Source of the DNA: Actinomycetes bacterium
GTDB taxonomy: Bacteria > Actinomycetota > Acidimicrobiia > Acidimicrobiales > Acidimicrobiaceae
Assembly: GCA_021841935.1 (NCBI GenBank)
Contig: JAKCDL010000006.1
Coordinates: 21,736 to 85,735 of the forward strand
Direction: 5' to 3'
Length of the DNA stretch: 64,000 nt
Each line of letters starts with the position of its first letter. Position 1 is the first letter of the stretch. Both the position numbers and the translations under genes were made by a program. The notes below the pieces were generated by a model that saw only the letters and a program-made list of their open reading frames with translations, had not been told where the DNA came from and searched no databases. Shown one piece after another: positions 8,829 through 17,094 of the stretch.

Positions 8829-10697
8829 CTACTTGGTGTAGTACATGTATTCGGGAAGCAAGTTGCCAAATGCATTGTACTGTACGCCTTGTAGCGTGCT
8901 CTTTACCTCAGCTAGTTCATAGTCAGGGTTTGGCTGGTACATAACTGGTAGGTTTTGCGCCATGTAATCCTGATATGCGTTTAGCGTCGATTGAGATTGC
9001 GCTGCACTTGCAGTGTAGGTAGCAGTAATCAAATTATCAGCCGTTGGATCTGAGTACGAACCGAAGTTAGCACCAGCGCCAGTCTGGAAGATCTCATCAC
9101 CAGTTGGGTAGTAGTCTGGCGAATAGGTCCAACCACCGGCCCAGTTTTCCATCTGCCACTTACAAGCTGCCTGAGTGGCAGTACAAGGTGAGGCATTTGA
9201 AATGACCTGGTTGAAGGTCGACGACGATACGTTGATGGTGATACCGGCTTGTGCGGCAGCGGATTTGAATGCGTCCATCGCTTGCTGTACTGCTTGGGTA
9301 CCCGATGCGTACTCGAGGTTGAACGAAAGTGTTTGACCTTGGGTAACGCCAGCGCCGCACTGATTTGCTCCAGTACCAGGGCTGGTGCAGGTGTCGGTGC
9401 CGTTGGGGTTCACGGTCCAGCCGTGGCTCTTCAGAAGGCTAATCGCTTGAGAGACCGAATATGGGAATTGATTCGTCTTAGCTGTAGCGTCAGCGAAGGC
9501 CGAAGATGGTTCCACGGGTACTGGCGAATAGGTCGGGATAGCGTATCCCTTGTAGAAGCTTTGGATCCACTGTTGCTGGTCAACTAAGTGTTGTAGAGCT
9601 TGGCGGATGTAGAGCTGCTTGAAGAGAGGTCCAACGGTCGGGTTATTGAAGTTGATTACCCAGTAGTTGAATGAGTAGAGGATCCATGGGTTGAAGTTGT
9701 ATCCGAGCGATGAAACCAATCCCTTTTGGGCGATGTCAGTCACTGGGATATATCCAAAGTCAATTCCTGAGCCGCTACGAAGTTGGTTGTACTCTGCGGT
9801 ATCGGTTGTGAATGGAAGTTCAACAAACTTGGAGATCGTCGACTTTACTGGTCCTGAGTAGGTCGGATTCGGAACGAACGTTGCCTGTCCAGCTGAGGTG
9901 AAGCTTGTTAGCTTGTAAGGTCCATCAACGATCTGCCAAAGTGGATTGGTCGCATACGTCGATGTGTCCTTTGAGAGACCATCAAGGTACTTATATACCG
10001 CTTGGGCGCCCGCAGTAGTTGTGTCAGGAAGGTTGGCATCAGTTGGCTGTGGGGTTGGTGATGTCGAACTTGTTACGTCCCATGCGATAGGCATAGGAGT
10101 GATTTGCGAAAGTTCATTGTAGGTAAACCAGGTTGGGTTGTAGCTCTTGTCCAAATTGAAGACGATGGTCTTCGAGTCTGGAGTAGTCATAGAGACAACG
10201 TTGTCAGGGAATGCACCCGGAACGTAAGCAGCCCAGTTGGCCTTATTCGCCTTGAGCATATTCATCCAGAACATTACGTCACGGGACGACAATTGCTCGC
10301 CATTGGACCACTTGTAGTCCTTCAGTGTTATCGTGACGGTTTGGTTGTTATTGGAATATACCGGTGGATTAGCCAAGCTCAAAGTGTTGTTGATGAGAAT
10401 ATTGGTCCCGTTACCGAAGAAGTAGAGGGGGCGGTACATCAAGAACTGGAATTGCGAAAGGTTGGCGACTGAGAAGTAGGCGCCGCTCGTTAGCGGAAAA
10501 ATGTAGTTCGGGGTGGCGTTTGGTGCTTCGGCGAATGTGACAGTTCCGCCAGCGACCTTAGTTCCACCTGAACTACTAGATGATGACGACGACGAGCTTG
10601 AACTGCTGGTTCCACTGCTGCCACAGGCAGCTAGCAGTAGAGCGGTTGCAGCAGAGCTCGCAATAATCGTCGATATGCGTTTTCTCTTTGAAACCAT
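8829..10697 (-). CDS. Peptide-binding lipoprotein of an ABC importer (SBP family 5)
   Basis: This 622-aa protein has a lipoprotein signal with lipobox LLAAC (Cys25), a poly-Ser linker of about 20 residues and a DppA/OppA-type body (SNGEQLSSRDVMFWMN; YIRQALQHLVDQQQW). It captures the substrate outside the membrane for the permeases encoded downstream. Peptides are the usual ligand, but nickel chelates or sugars are possible in this family. The start is fixed by an in-frame stop three codons upstream. AGGAGG sits 14 nt before the ATG, which is unusually far. Confidence 0.93.
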   Translation of the reverse strand: MVSKRKRISTIIASSAATALLLAACGSSGTSSSSSSSSSSSSSGGTKVAGGTVTFAEAPNATPNYIFPLTSGAYFSVANLSQFQFLMYRPLYFFGNGTNILINNTLSLANPPVYSNNNQTVTITLKDYKWSNGEQLSSRDVMFWMNMLKANKANWAAYVPGAFPDNVVSMTTPDSKTIVFNLDKSYNPTWFTYNELSQITPMPIAWDVTSSTSPTPQPTDANLPDTTTAGAQAVYKYLDGLSKDTSTYATNPLWQIVDGPYKLTSFTSAGQATFVPNPTYSGPVKSTISKFVELPFTTDTAEYNQLRSGSGIDFGYIPVTDIAQKGLVSSLGYNFNPWILYSFNYWVINFNNPTVGPLFKQLYIRQALQHLVDQQQWIQSFYKGYAIPTYSPVPVEPSSAFADATAKTNQFPYSVSQAISLLKSHGWTVNPNGTDTCTSPGTGANQCGAGVTQGQTLSFNLEYASGTQAVQQAMDAFKSAAAQAGITINVSSSTFNQVISNASPCTATQAACKWQMENWAGGWTYSPDYYPTGDEIFQTGAGANFGSYSDPTADNLITATYTASAAQSQSTLNAYQDYMAQNLPVMYQPNPDYELAEVKSTLQGVQYNAFGNLLPEYMYYTK

Positions 10698-11261
10698 AGC
10701 TGTTTAGAGATCCTCCTAATTGATGGTGAGCTTCTAGAAAAGATAGTCCGAATTTACCTCTCAGGTAAGTCACAGTTTCCACTTTGTTCACTCAAATGTT
10801 GCAATTTAACATTGGATTCGCATTTCGAAGTTTTATGCAATTATTCATTTCACGTTGCATAATTGCTGATCAGTGACGGTTTTTAACATTTGGCTGGTGA
10901 ATTTTTATCAAAGATTGCGTTGATAAAAAATTTTTATCTTCGGAAAGCGTAGGTAATGTTTTAATATTGAAAGTATTGTTACCCTATAGTAGTCTTTGAT
11001 ATGGGTTTTTATTGATTTTTAGTGTGTGTGGAATCATTAGTTTCAGATCTGCTCTTCTATTGCATGATTCTCAGTGGTATCAGTTGGGGGTACCAAGAGG
11101 TCTCCGGGAGGGGTGGTTTGAAGGCGCTGTCGGTCACTGGAATGACGGATTCCATTCAGAATTGAGAATTGTTTACTAAATTGGTCAAGAATCAAGTCTG
11201 AGGTTCCTATTATCTCTACTTTGAGATCTTTTTGATCTGTTCGAAACAAAGGAGAATTTCG
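10698..11261. other. 564-bp divergent intergenic region
   Basis: The region separates the peptide-transport operon (minus) from the peroxiredoxin gene (plus). It is AT-rich between 10800 and 11040 and holds the inverted repeats listed separately. I found no convincing gene in it. Confidence 0.5.
10837..10938. promoter_or_regulatory. Cluster of inverted repeats upstream of the peptide-transport operon
   Basis: Two perfect inverted repeats are visible: GCAATTAT-N14-ATAATTGC (10837-10866) and TTTTTATCAA-N8-TTGATAAAAA (10902-10929). A third TTTTTATC half-site follows at 10931-10938. They lie 140-240 bp upstream of the binding-protein gene and more than 320 bp from the divergent peroxiredoxin gene. 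The layout suggests a dimeric repressor or activator binding area; which regulator binds is unknown. Confidence 0.5.
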
Positions 11262-11900
11262 ATGGCACTCTTACTCGGTGAAGTTGCGCCTGACTTTAAA
11301 GCCCCGACGACCCAAGGTGAGATAGATTTTCATGAATGGATAGGGGACTCTTGGGCGGTACTCTTTTCGCATCCAAAGGACTTTACGCCCGTTTGCACAA
11401 CTGAGCTTGGACAGGTCGCCAAGTTGAAGGGTGAGTTTGACAGGCGAAATACAAAGGTCATTGGATTGAGTGTTGATCCGGTCGATTCGCACGTGGCCTG
11501 GGAGGAAGACATAGCAGAGACTCAAGGCCAGCCAGTTAATTTCCCTATGATTGGTGATCCCGATGGAGTTGTTGCCAATCTATATGGAATGATCCACCCG
11601 AACGCCTCTGGCACGCTAACAGTTCGGAGCGTCTTCATCATCGATCCTGCCAAGAAGATCCGTCTCTCCTTGACGTACCCGGCGTCAACAGGTCGTAACT
11701 TCGACGAGATCCTCAGGGTCTTAGATTCTCTACAACTTACCGACCAATTTATGGTGTCGACGCCAGCCAACTGGAAAGACGGCGACGATGTTGTCATCTC
11801 GCCAACACTTTCTGACGAAGAGGCCTCGCTTCGTTTTCCAAAAGGATTTTCAAAACTCAAGCCTTACCTACGGATGACACCTCAGCCGAACAAAGGTTAA
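11262..11900 (+). CDS. 1-Cys peroxiredoxin (Prx6 subfamily)
   Basis: This 212-aa peroxidase reduces H2O2 and organic hydroperoxides in the cytosol. The peroxidatic Cys is in FTPVCTTELG (Cys45), and it is the only cysteine in the protein, so there is no resolving Cys and an external thiol must recycle it. The long C-terminal region (PANWKDGDDVVISP) is typical of Prx6. The start at 11262 has AAAGGAG seven bases upstream and is preferred over the longer frame from 11232. It is a single gene. Confidence 0.93.
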   Translation: MALLLGEVAPDFKAPTTQGEIDFHEWIGDSWAVLFSHPKDFTPVCTTELGQVAKLKGEFDRRNTKVIGLSVDPVDSHVAWEEDIAETQGQPVNFPMIGDPDGVVANLYGMIHPNASGTLTVRSVFIIDPAKKIRLSLTYPASTGRNFDEILRVLDSLQLTDQFMVSTPANWKDGDDVVISPTLSDEEASLRFPKGFSKLKPYLRMTPQPNKG

Positions 11901-11979
11901 TCTAAGTTCGTTCGCATCAACGATGAGGTGGTAAGTGCCTCTTTGTTTCTATTGAAAGTGTCATTGGGGGTTGTGGTTT

Positions 11980-12019
11980 GACCCGGGTGAAATAAAGTCT
12001 AAGGACTTACACCCGGGTC
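11980..12019 (+). terminator. Hairpin downstream of the peroxiredoxin gene
   Basis: Arms 11980-11989 and 12010-12019 (GACCCGGGTG/CACCCGGGTC) are perfectly complementary over 10 bp, with a second 5-bp stem (11995-11999/12004-12008) inside. There is no T-tract, so it may be a pausing, processing or leader structure for the CDF gene rather than an efficient terminator. Confidence 0.45.
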
Positions 12020-12077
12020 TGACCAAGAAGAACTTCAGCAAGCTCGCGGGGGTAGACTCGTAGCTGGAGGTATACCG

Positions 12078-13037
12078 ATGCACGAGCGCCCATTTGATAT
12101 CGAGGATGGTCATCGCGTAACTGACAGAGGTCGGATTCGATATGCGATCATTACTGCACTAAATTTCACTTTATTCCTAGCGGTTATGGTCGCTGGTGTC
12201 GCATATTCCTCAAAGGCTCTCATCGCAAATGGGCTGCACCTGCTTTTAGATGTCGGATCACTATTGATATCTACGCTTGCCTCGTCCCTTAGCGGTAGGG
12301 CACCTAGTAAGAAAAATAGCTTTGGGCTCGTGCGCTTAGAAGTCGTTTCGGCCTTGATCACATCCGTCTCGCTGCTTCTTGCGAGTATCTACTTGGTCGT
12401 TGATGCCGTCATCGCAACCGCATCTCGGCAAAGCCATGCCTCCGGCCTAATTGCTAGCTACTTGGAACTCTTCGGGGTAGTCGGGATAGTAGTAAACTTT
12501 ATTTCAATACTACTTCTAGCAGGGGTAAGTGGAGATCGCCTCCTCAAAAAGGCGAATCTGCTTCACTTCGCCGCCGATTCGGTTTCGTGGGTAGTAGCTC
12601 TCCTGGCAGGACTTTTAGCGAGGTACATAACAGTTTCAGTATCGGATCTACTTGCCACGGTAGCAGTGGCAGCCGTCATAGTATCATCGACACTTTCGAT
12701 AATTCGTGAAATAGTATCGATTTTGCTCGATTCAGTTCCCTCGCGGCTCTCAATCGATGCGATCGAAGATGAGATTATGAAGGTAGCTCGCGTTATTGGT
12801 GTTCATCACTTACACGTATGGTCACTGAGTTCAAACGAATTGATCTTTTCGGGACACGTTATGTGTGACAGTGCAATTACCATCCACGAGGGTCAAGAGG
12901 TGGTCGCGGCGATTAAAGAGATGCTCGAGAGGCAGTTTTCAATTAGGCATGCGACCATTGAAATTGAATGCCACGTTTGCGACGTGCCGATTCACCAAGT
13001 CGCTGACGTAGCCGGTACCCATCATCACTCTCACTGA
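12078..13037 (+). CDS. Cation diffusion facilitator (CDF) metal exporter
   Basis: This 319-aa membrane protein has about six transmembrane helices and a cytosolic C-terminal domain. The metal-site motifs HxxxD are visible in TM2 (H54-D58) and TM5 (H163-D167), which favours zinc or a similar divalent ion. The protein ends in a His-rich tail (HHHSH). GGAGG sits upstream of the ATG. It is convergent with a TetR gene, which is not clearly its regulator. The usual TM2 DxxxD/HxxxD pattern is retained, so it is probably functional. Confidence 0.88.
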   Translation: MHERPFDIEDGHRVTDRGRIRYAIITALNFTLFLAVMVAGVAYSSKALIANGLHLLLDVGSLLISTLASSLSGRAPSKKNSFGLVRLEVVSALITSVSLLLASIYLVVDAVIATASRQSHASGLIASYLELFGVVGIVVNFISILLLAGVSGDRLLKKANLLHFAADSVSWVVALLAGLLARYITVSVSDLLATVAVAAVIVSSTLSIIREIVSILLDSVPSRLSIDAIEDEIMKVARVIGVHHLHVWSLSSNELIFSGHVMCDSAITIHEGQEVVAAIKEMLERQFSIRHATIEIECHVCDVPIHQVADVAGTHHHSH

Positions 13038-13062
13038 GGTTTCGGATATTTGCGTTGGGTAA

Positions 13063-13695
13063 CTACTTTTTTAAACCTTCGATCAATGTCATTATTAAGC
13101 CACGACACTCATCAGGAGTGTACTCGTCACGCTGGATAATGGCCCGAGTGCAGATAGCGCCAAATATCATCTCGCTTATTACATAAGGGTTGACGGTCTC
13201 TCGGAATAACCCATCCTTGACTCCATGGCGGATCAGGTCAACTATCGGGCCGTCCTCGTGAGCCTTGTAGCGCCTGTAGTTGAGATCATTAACTCGTTGG
13301 TCAATCTGCCCCTCGCCAATGAGGCGAGCAAATGCTGATCTTGAGCCGTTCTTGAAGACAGATGCCAGATTGATTGTGACGGTTATGAGGTCCTCTACGA
13401 CGTCTAGCCCAGTAGTACCATCATTGAGTACATCTAGCTCTCTATCGATTGCCTCTTCGATTAGCTCGGTCTTGCTCTTCCAGTGGCGATATATGGTTGA
13501 CTTTCCGACTTTTGCCTCACGAGCCACGGCTTCTATCGTCACCGAGGTGAAGCCACGTTGTCCGAGGATAGTAAGTGCCGCCGAAATTATCCGACTTTGA
13601 GCATCTTTGCTTCGCGGTCGCCCCCTCTTTCGACGCTCTTCAACGTCGATTGAGACTTCGCCTTCGACACTGAGAGAGTTAGCAGTTACGGCCAT
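13063..13695 (-). CDS. TetR-family transcriptional regulator
   Basis: This 210-aa protein has a basic N-terminal arm (RKRGRPRSKD) and a TetR helix-turn-helix around residues 28-75 (AALTILGQRGF; VGKSTIYRHWKSKTEL). The C-terminal ligand domain gives no substrate clue. The gene ends 25 bp from the convergent CDF gene. Its promoter faces an otherwise empty 344-bp region, so self-regulation or a distant target is likely. Confidence 0.88.
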   Translation of the reverse strand: MAVTANSLSVEGEVSIDVEERRKRGRPRSKDAQSRIISAALTILGQRGFTSVTIEAVAREAKVGKSTIYRHWKSKTELIEEAIDRELDVLNDGTTGLDVVEDLITVTINLASVFKNGSRSAFARLIGEGQIDQRVNDLNYRRYKAHEDGPIVDLIRHGVKDGLFRETVNPYVISEMIFGAICTRAIIQRDEYTPDECRGLIMTLIEGLKK

Positions 13696-14039
13696 CTTGA
13701 GAATCCACCTAGACGCATTTCTATATTTCGGGCTCTATGGGCAAGAAACTTTTCGTGGGTTCGTTAGCTACGTTCGGTTTCTACCCCTGAGAAGATGGTA
13801 ATGTTCTGCTGATGGTTGCGTTTACTTCCGCTTTTATTTTTACCGAAACATTACTTTTAAATTTTTAAATAACTCACCGCTGTATAGACATAGGTCTATG
13901 AAGTGAGCTTTAATTTGATACTCATGGACCGTAAGGCTTTGTTAAAGTTAGATGATCACCTTTGGTTAGAGGCGATTATTTCTTAAAAAACAAAGAATGA
14001 CTCGCTAATTCAAAGGCAAAACCAAATTAACGTCACTCT
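13696..14039. other. 344-bp AT-rich intergenic region
   Basis: It holds the promoter area of the TetR gene and the 3' flank of the membrane-protein gene. The stretch around 13840-13900 is very AT-rich. No gene, RNA or clear terminator was recognised. Confidence 0.4.
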
Positions 14040-14615
14040 CTAAAAAGAAGCAGAAACTCTTTTCATTGTTTTGAGAATGTAGATTTCGAGTAGTGATGCG
14101 ACTGCCAAAGATAGTGCGGCTAAAGTCGCGATCGAATTTGGTGACTTCACGGCTAGGCCCGATCCAATGAGGAACCAGAGGCCAAGGAAGAGGTAGCTCG
14201 ACTTTCCTTGGCGATCTAAGAGAATCGAGAGCCTTTCTAATTCTCCGCGTAAGACTGCCTTGTCGCGGTCGGCGCTCAATCGTGTTGCACATGAACCTTG
14301 TTTTTCCGGCGCGCACTCGTCGTTTCCGCATGAATCACCTACCGAGCAACTGCTCGATGCCGTTGTCCATTTGGAGGTCTCTCTCTTCCAGTCGACAACT
14401 GCGAAGAGTACACATATTGCTCCTACGACCAAGGCGACGGTAAGTGCAACGATAGGCAAGGACTTGAATATCAAGGCGAAGGCCAGCACCAGCATGGACC
14501 CCAGCCACGTGGCACCCACTGCCTTCGCGGATGTCTTTGCGCGCGCGTAGTCGCTCGAGGCCTTCTTGAAACTTGCCTTTATAACTATCGACTGGCTTGA
14601 CAATGTTTGCTCCAA
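14040..14615 (-). CDS. Membrane protein of unknown function with a Cys-rich loop
   Basis: This 191-aa protein has four predicted membrane helices in two pairs (about 35-50, 53-75, 141-157, 161-182). The loop between the pairs contains Cys90, 96, 101 and 109 (spacing 5, 4, 7), which could bind a metal or form disulfides. I do not recognise the family. The assigned start is a TTG directly after an in-frame stop, without a good ribosome binding site, so the N-terminus is uncertain. It diverges from the glycosyltransferase gene. Confidence 0.6.
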   Translation of the reverse strand: MEQTLSSQSIVIKASFKKASSDYARAKTSAKAVGATWLGSMLVLAFALIFKSLPIVALTVALVVGAICVLFAVVDWKRETSKWTTASSSCSVGDSCGNDECAPEKQGSCATRLSADRDKAVLRGELERLSILLDRQGKSSYLFLGLWFLIGSGLAVKSPNSIATLAALSLAVASLLEIYILKTMKRVSASF

Positions 14616-14762
14616 CTAAATTTTTCAGAAATTGATTAGGTTGGCTTACGGCCGACTGCAAGGGATACAGTCGATCTAAAGTTCCAACTCTTGCACAATG
14701 ATTCATATAACAGTCTACCTTTTGGAGTCGGGCTTCTCAAAATGTGACTCGAGTGATCGCGA

Positions 14763-14789
14763 CGTCACAACTACTATGTCGTTGTGACG
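14763..14789. promoter_or_regulatory. Perfect inverted repeat overlapping the glycosyltransferase start codon
   Basis: CGTCACAAC at 14763-14771 and GTTGTGACG at 14781-14789 form a perfect 9-bp inverted repeat with a 9-nt spacer. The right arm contains the GTG start codon (14784-14786). It could be an operator, or a hairpin that hides the start codon in the mRNA. Confidence 0.5.
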
Positions 14790-15893
14790 CTATCTGACCT
14801 CGTTGCAACATTGGTGATACTAGGAATTTCTGTGGCTTCAGCGTTGATCTTGCGCAGGCTAGAAGATCAAATAGAAAGAAAGAGCTTCTTTGTAACGGAA
14901 AAGTCGATATCCTTCATGATTCCGGCGAGGAATGAAGCCGCCTCAATCTCAAATTTGCTTACTTCCATTGAGAGGAACTTCATAGGTAGGGGATTTGAAT
15001 TCGAGGTTATCGTCGCTGACGATAACTCGACCGACGATACCGCGGCGATAGCGGACTCTTTCGCATTTGTCAAGGTGATTGGAGTTGTTGATCGATCTGA
15101 ATCAACTTTCAACGGTAAATCCAATGCACTCGTAGCGGCGTCGAATAGTGCCACCGGCGACATCTTTGTCTTCCTCGATGCCGACGTAGTTGTAGGGCCC
15201 AAACTTCAAAGATCTATCTCCGCAGTCGCAGGTGGCTTTGGCTACGATCTCTTGAGCATTCAGCCATTTCACCGAGCCGTAGGCTTTCGCGAAGGTTTTG
15301 CGGTCGTCTTTAATGTCGTATCTATCTTTTCAGCGCTCTTATCAAATCTTTCGCATGCGAGGCCCAAGCTAGCCTTTGGCCCCGTTCTGATCACAACTAG
15401 GGATAAATACTTGGCCGTGGGGGGCCATCTTGGAATTTTGAATGATGTCGTAGATGACGTTGCACTAGCGCGGAGATACTTTGAAGAAGGTTTAAAGGTA
15501 CTAACAATTACTGATAAGGAAGTAGCAACTTTTCGTATGTATCCTCTTGGATTTGGCCAATTGATAGAAGGGTTTACGAAAAATATCGTTGCCGGAGCCT
15601 CATCTCTTTCGATATTTGCGGCGCTAATCGGATTTGGCTATGTATTTGCATTTTTGACATTAGATGTGTCGTTATTTCGAGATTTATTTGATCAAAAGAT
15701 AATCTCTGGGTTGATTATCTACACCGTCTCAACTTGTTTGGTAGCATTCGGGGCGAGGATGGTAGGTAGATTCAGTTGGACAGTTCAGCTCCTTCATCCC
15801 TTGGCGTTTTTTGTCTTTGTATTAGTCTTTTTCAGGGCGCTAATTCGAAGAGCTTTATCACTTCCCAATACTTGGAAGGGAAGAGAAGTTTAG
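14784..15893 (+). CDS. Family 2 glycosyltransferase, CrtQ-like (membrane-bound)
   Basis: This 369-aa protein has an N-terminal membrane helix (6-24), a GT-A catalytic domain with ADDNSTDD (78-85) and the metal-binding DAD (132-134), and three C-terminal membrane helices. The layout matches 4,4'-diaponeurosporenoate glycosyltransferase (CrtQ), and the acyltransferase gene next to it strengthens this. It probably adds a sugar to a lipid or carotenoid acceptor in the membrane. The GTG start lacks a visible ribosome binding site and sits in an inverted repeat. The acceptor is unknown because no desaturase or synthase gene is nearby. Confidence 0.75.
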   Translation: MTLSDLVATLVILGISVASALILRRLEDQIERKSFFVTEKSISFMIPARNEAASISNLLTSIERNFIGRGFEFEVIVADDNSTDDTAAIADSFAFVKVIGVVDRSESTFNGKSNALVAASNSATGDIFVFLDADVVVGPKLQRSISAVAGGFGYDLLSIQPFHRAVGFREGFAVVFNVVSIFSALLSNLSHARPKLAFGPVLITTRDKYLAVGGHLGILNDVVDDVALARRYFEEGLKVLTITDKEVATFRMYPLGFGQLIEGFTKNIVAGASSLSIFAALIGFGYVFAFLTLDVSLFRDLFDQKIISGLIIYTVSTCLVAFGARMVGRFSWTVQLLHPLAFFVFVLVFFRALIRRALSLPNTWKGREV

Positions 15894-15899
15894 GGGTAA

Positions 15900-16421
15900 G
15901 TGGACAATGGGTCAACACTTAGGGTGCAGCTCTTGATAGGTTCAGTTTCGATATACCATAGATACCTCTTATACGTCTTGTACGACGTTATTTTTTGGGT
16001 CGCTTCGAATTTCTTTATCGGATTCGTACTCTCGTCAATTGAAAATCGACGGTTTAGTAGATTTGCCCCCTCTTCCTCCGCCGAGCGACTAGCTGCTAGG
16101 GCAGCCTTAATAAAGCGCTTCACCAGGGTTGATCGATGGAAGCGATACCTTCCTGAGGCCGGATCATTCTTCAAAGGAGGTATCAGTAAATCATCTCTAG
16201 AGCAGACTTCAAAGAGCCATTTGGCTGTGATGATGAATGAATTTCAACGAGCAAGAGTAGTTCATATCCTACTCATTTTGGTATGGCCAATTACCCTAGC
16301 ATTCAATCCTCTATGGATCACTATCGCAATGGCCCCGTATGTTATTTTGGCGAACGTTCCATGTCTGATATCTCTTACATACTCTTACTACCGCTTCGCA
16401 GCTCTGTTGAAACGGCGATAG
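15900..16421 (+). CDS. CrtO-like glycosyl-carotenoid (or glycolipid) acyltransferase
   Basis: This 173-aa membrane protein resembles glycosyl-4,4'-diaponeurosporenoate acyltransferase (CrtO). It has N-terminal helices, the region RWKRYLPEAGSFFKGG near 79-94, a stretch with HILLILVWP (122-130), and the C-terminal NVPCLI (152-157) followed by an aromatic/basic tail. CrtO attaches a fatty acid to the sugar placed by CrtQ. The GTG start lies 6 nt after the preceding stop with AGGGG overlapping that stop, so the two genes are translationally coupled. Confidence 0.72.
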   Translation: MDNGSTLRVQLLIGSVSIYHRYLLYVLYDVIFWVASNFFIGFVLSSIENRRFSRFAPSSSAERLAARAALIKRFTRVDRWKRYLPEAGSFFKGGISKSSLEQTSKSHLAVMMNEFQRARVVHILLILVWPITLAFNPLWITIAMAPYVILANVPCLISLTYSYYRFAALLKRR

Positions 16422-16487
16422 AGCTGTTATTTGATGGTGATAGTTACCGTTAAATCGGTATGGGAGGATTCATAGCCCGAAAGATAA

Positions 16488-17057
16488 CTACACTTGCGGG
16501 GCCCTCTCCAACCTCAGGAAATTATCTCTGTAGTGGCGTAGTTCGGCAACGGACTCCAAAATATCGTCGAGAGCCCGATGACCAACTACCTTTTTGGGTG
16601 CACTGTCAAGTACTTGCTTATTCCATCGTCGGGCTAGTTCTTTAAGTGTTGAAACGTCGATGGATCGATAGTGGAGGTACTCTTCAATTGGTGACGCATA
16701 TCTATCTAGAAAGCGCCTGTCTGTACCGATCGAATTTCCACATAATGGTACACTTCTCGGACTCTTCACATGATCTTTTATGAACGCGAGCGTCTCTTCG
16801 ACCGCAGCGTCGATGGTAACGGTCGAATTTCTAATCGCCTCTAATAGTCCCGAGTTGGTATGCATCTTCTCGACATAGCTATCCATATGCGATAGTTCCT
16901 CATCGGAGGCGTGAATTACGAGATCTGGACCAACTATCACCTCATTGAGGTCGTCGTCGGTTATAACTGTTGCCATTTCAACGATGACGTGGCGATCTAC
17001 CTCGAGGCCCGTCATCTCTAAATCCATCCAAACTAACATCGGTAGAAGTCTAGCCAT
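16488..17057 (-). CDS. orn: Oligoribonuclease
   Basis: This 189-aa 3'-5' exonuclease of the DEDDh class degrades di- to pentanucleotides left by RNA decay. In bacteria that use c-di-GMP it also degrades the pGpG made by EAL domains, which is relevant here. Visible residues are D12 and E14 (DLEMTG), the Asp in GTDRRFLDRY, and the His/Asp pair in VVGHRALDDI. The length is normal for the family. It diverges from the mannosyltransferase gene with 37 bp between starts. Confidence 0.95.
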   Translation of the reverse strand: MARLLPMLVWMDLEMTGLEVDRHVIVEMATVITDDDLNEVIVGPDLVIHASDEELSHMDSYVEKMHTNSGLLEAIRNSTVTIDAAVEETLAFIKDHVKSPRSVPLCGNSIGTDRRFLDRYASPIEEYLHYRSIDVSTLKELARRWNKQVLDSAPKKVVGHRALDDILESVAELRHYRDNFLRLERAPQV

Positions 17058-17094
17058 TCATTGGGTAGAATATAAGTCCGACCCAAGGAGGAGC

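Noticed and set aside
10564-10625. Low-complexity GAC/GAT-like stretch
   Set aside because: It is the poly-Ser linker of the peptide-binding lipoprotein, on the minus strand.
11043-11249. 68-codon minus-strand frame upstream of the peroxiredoxin gene
   Set aside because: It overlaps the peroxiredoxin ribosome binding site, lacks its own and resembles no family; probably chance.
14335-14706. 123-codon minus frame overlapping the Cys-loop membrane protein
   Set aside because: It has no family resemblance and lacks the membrane helices of the alternative frame; the 191-aa reading is better supported.
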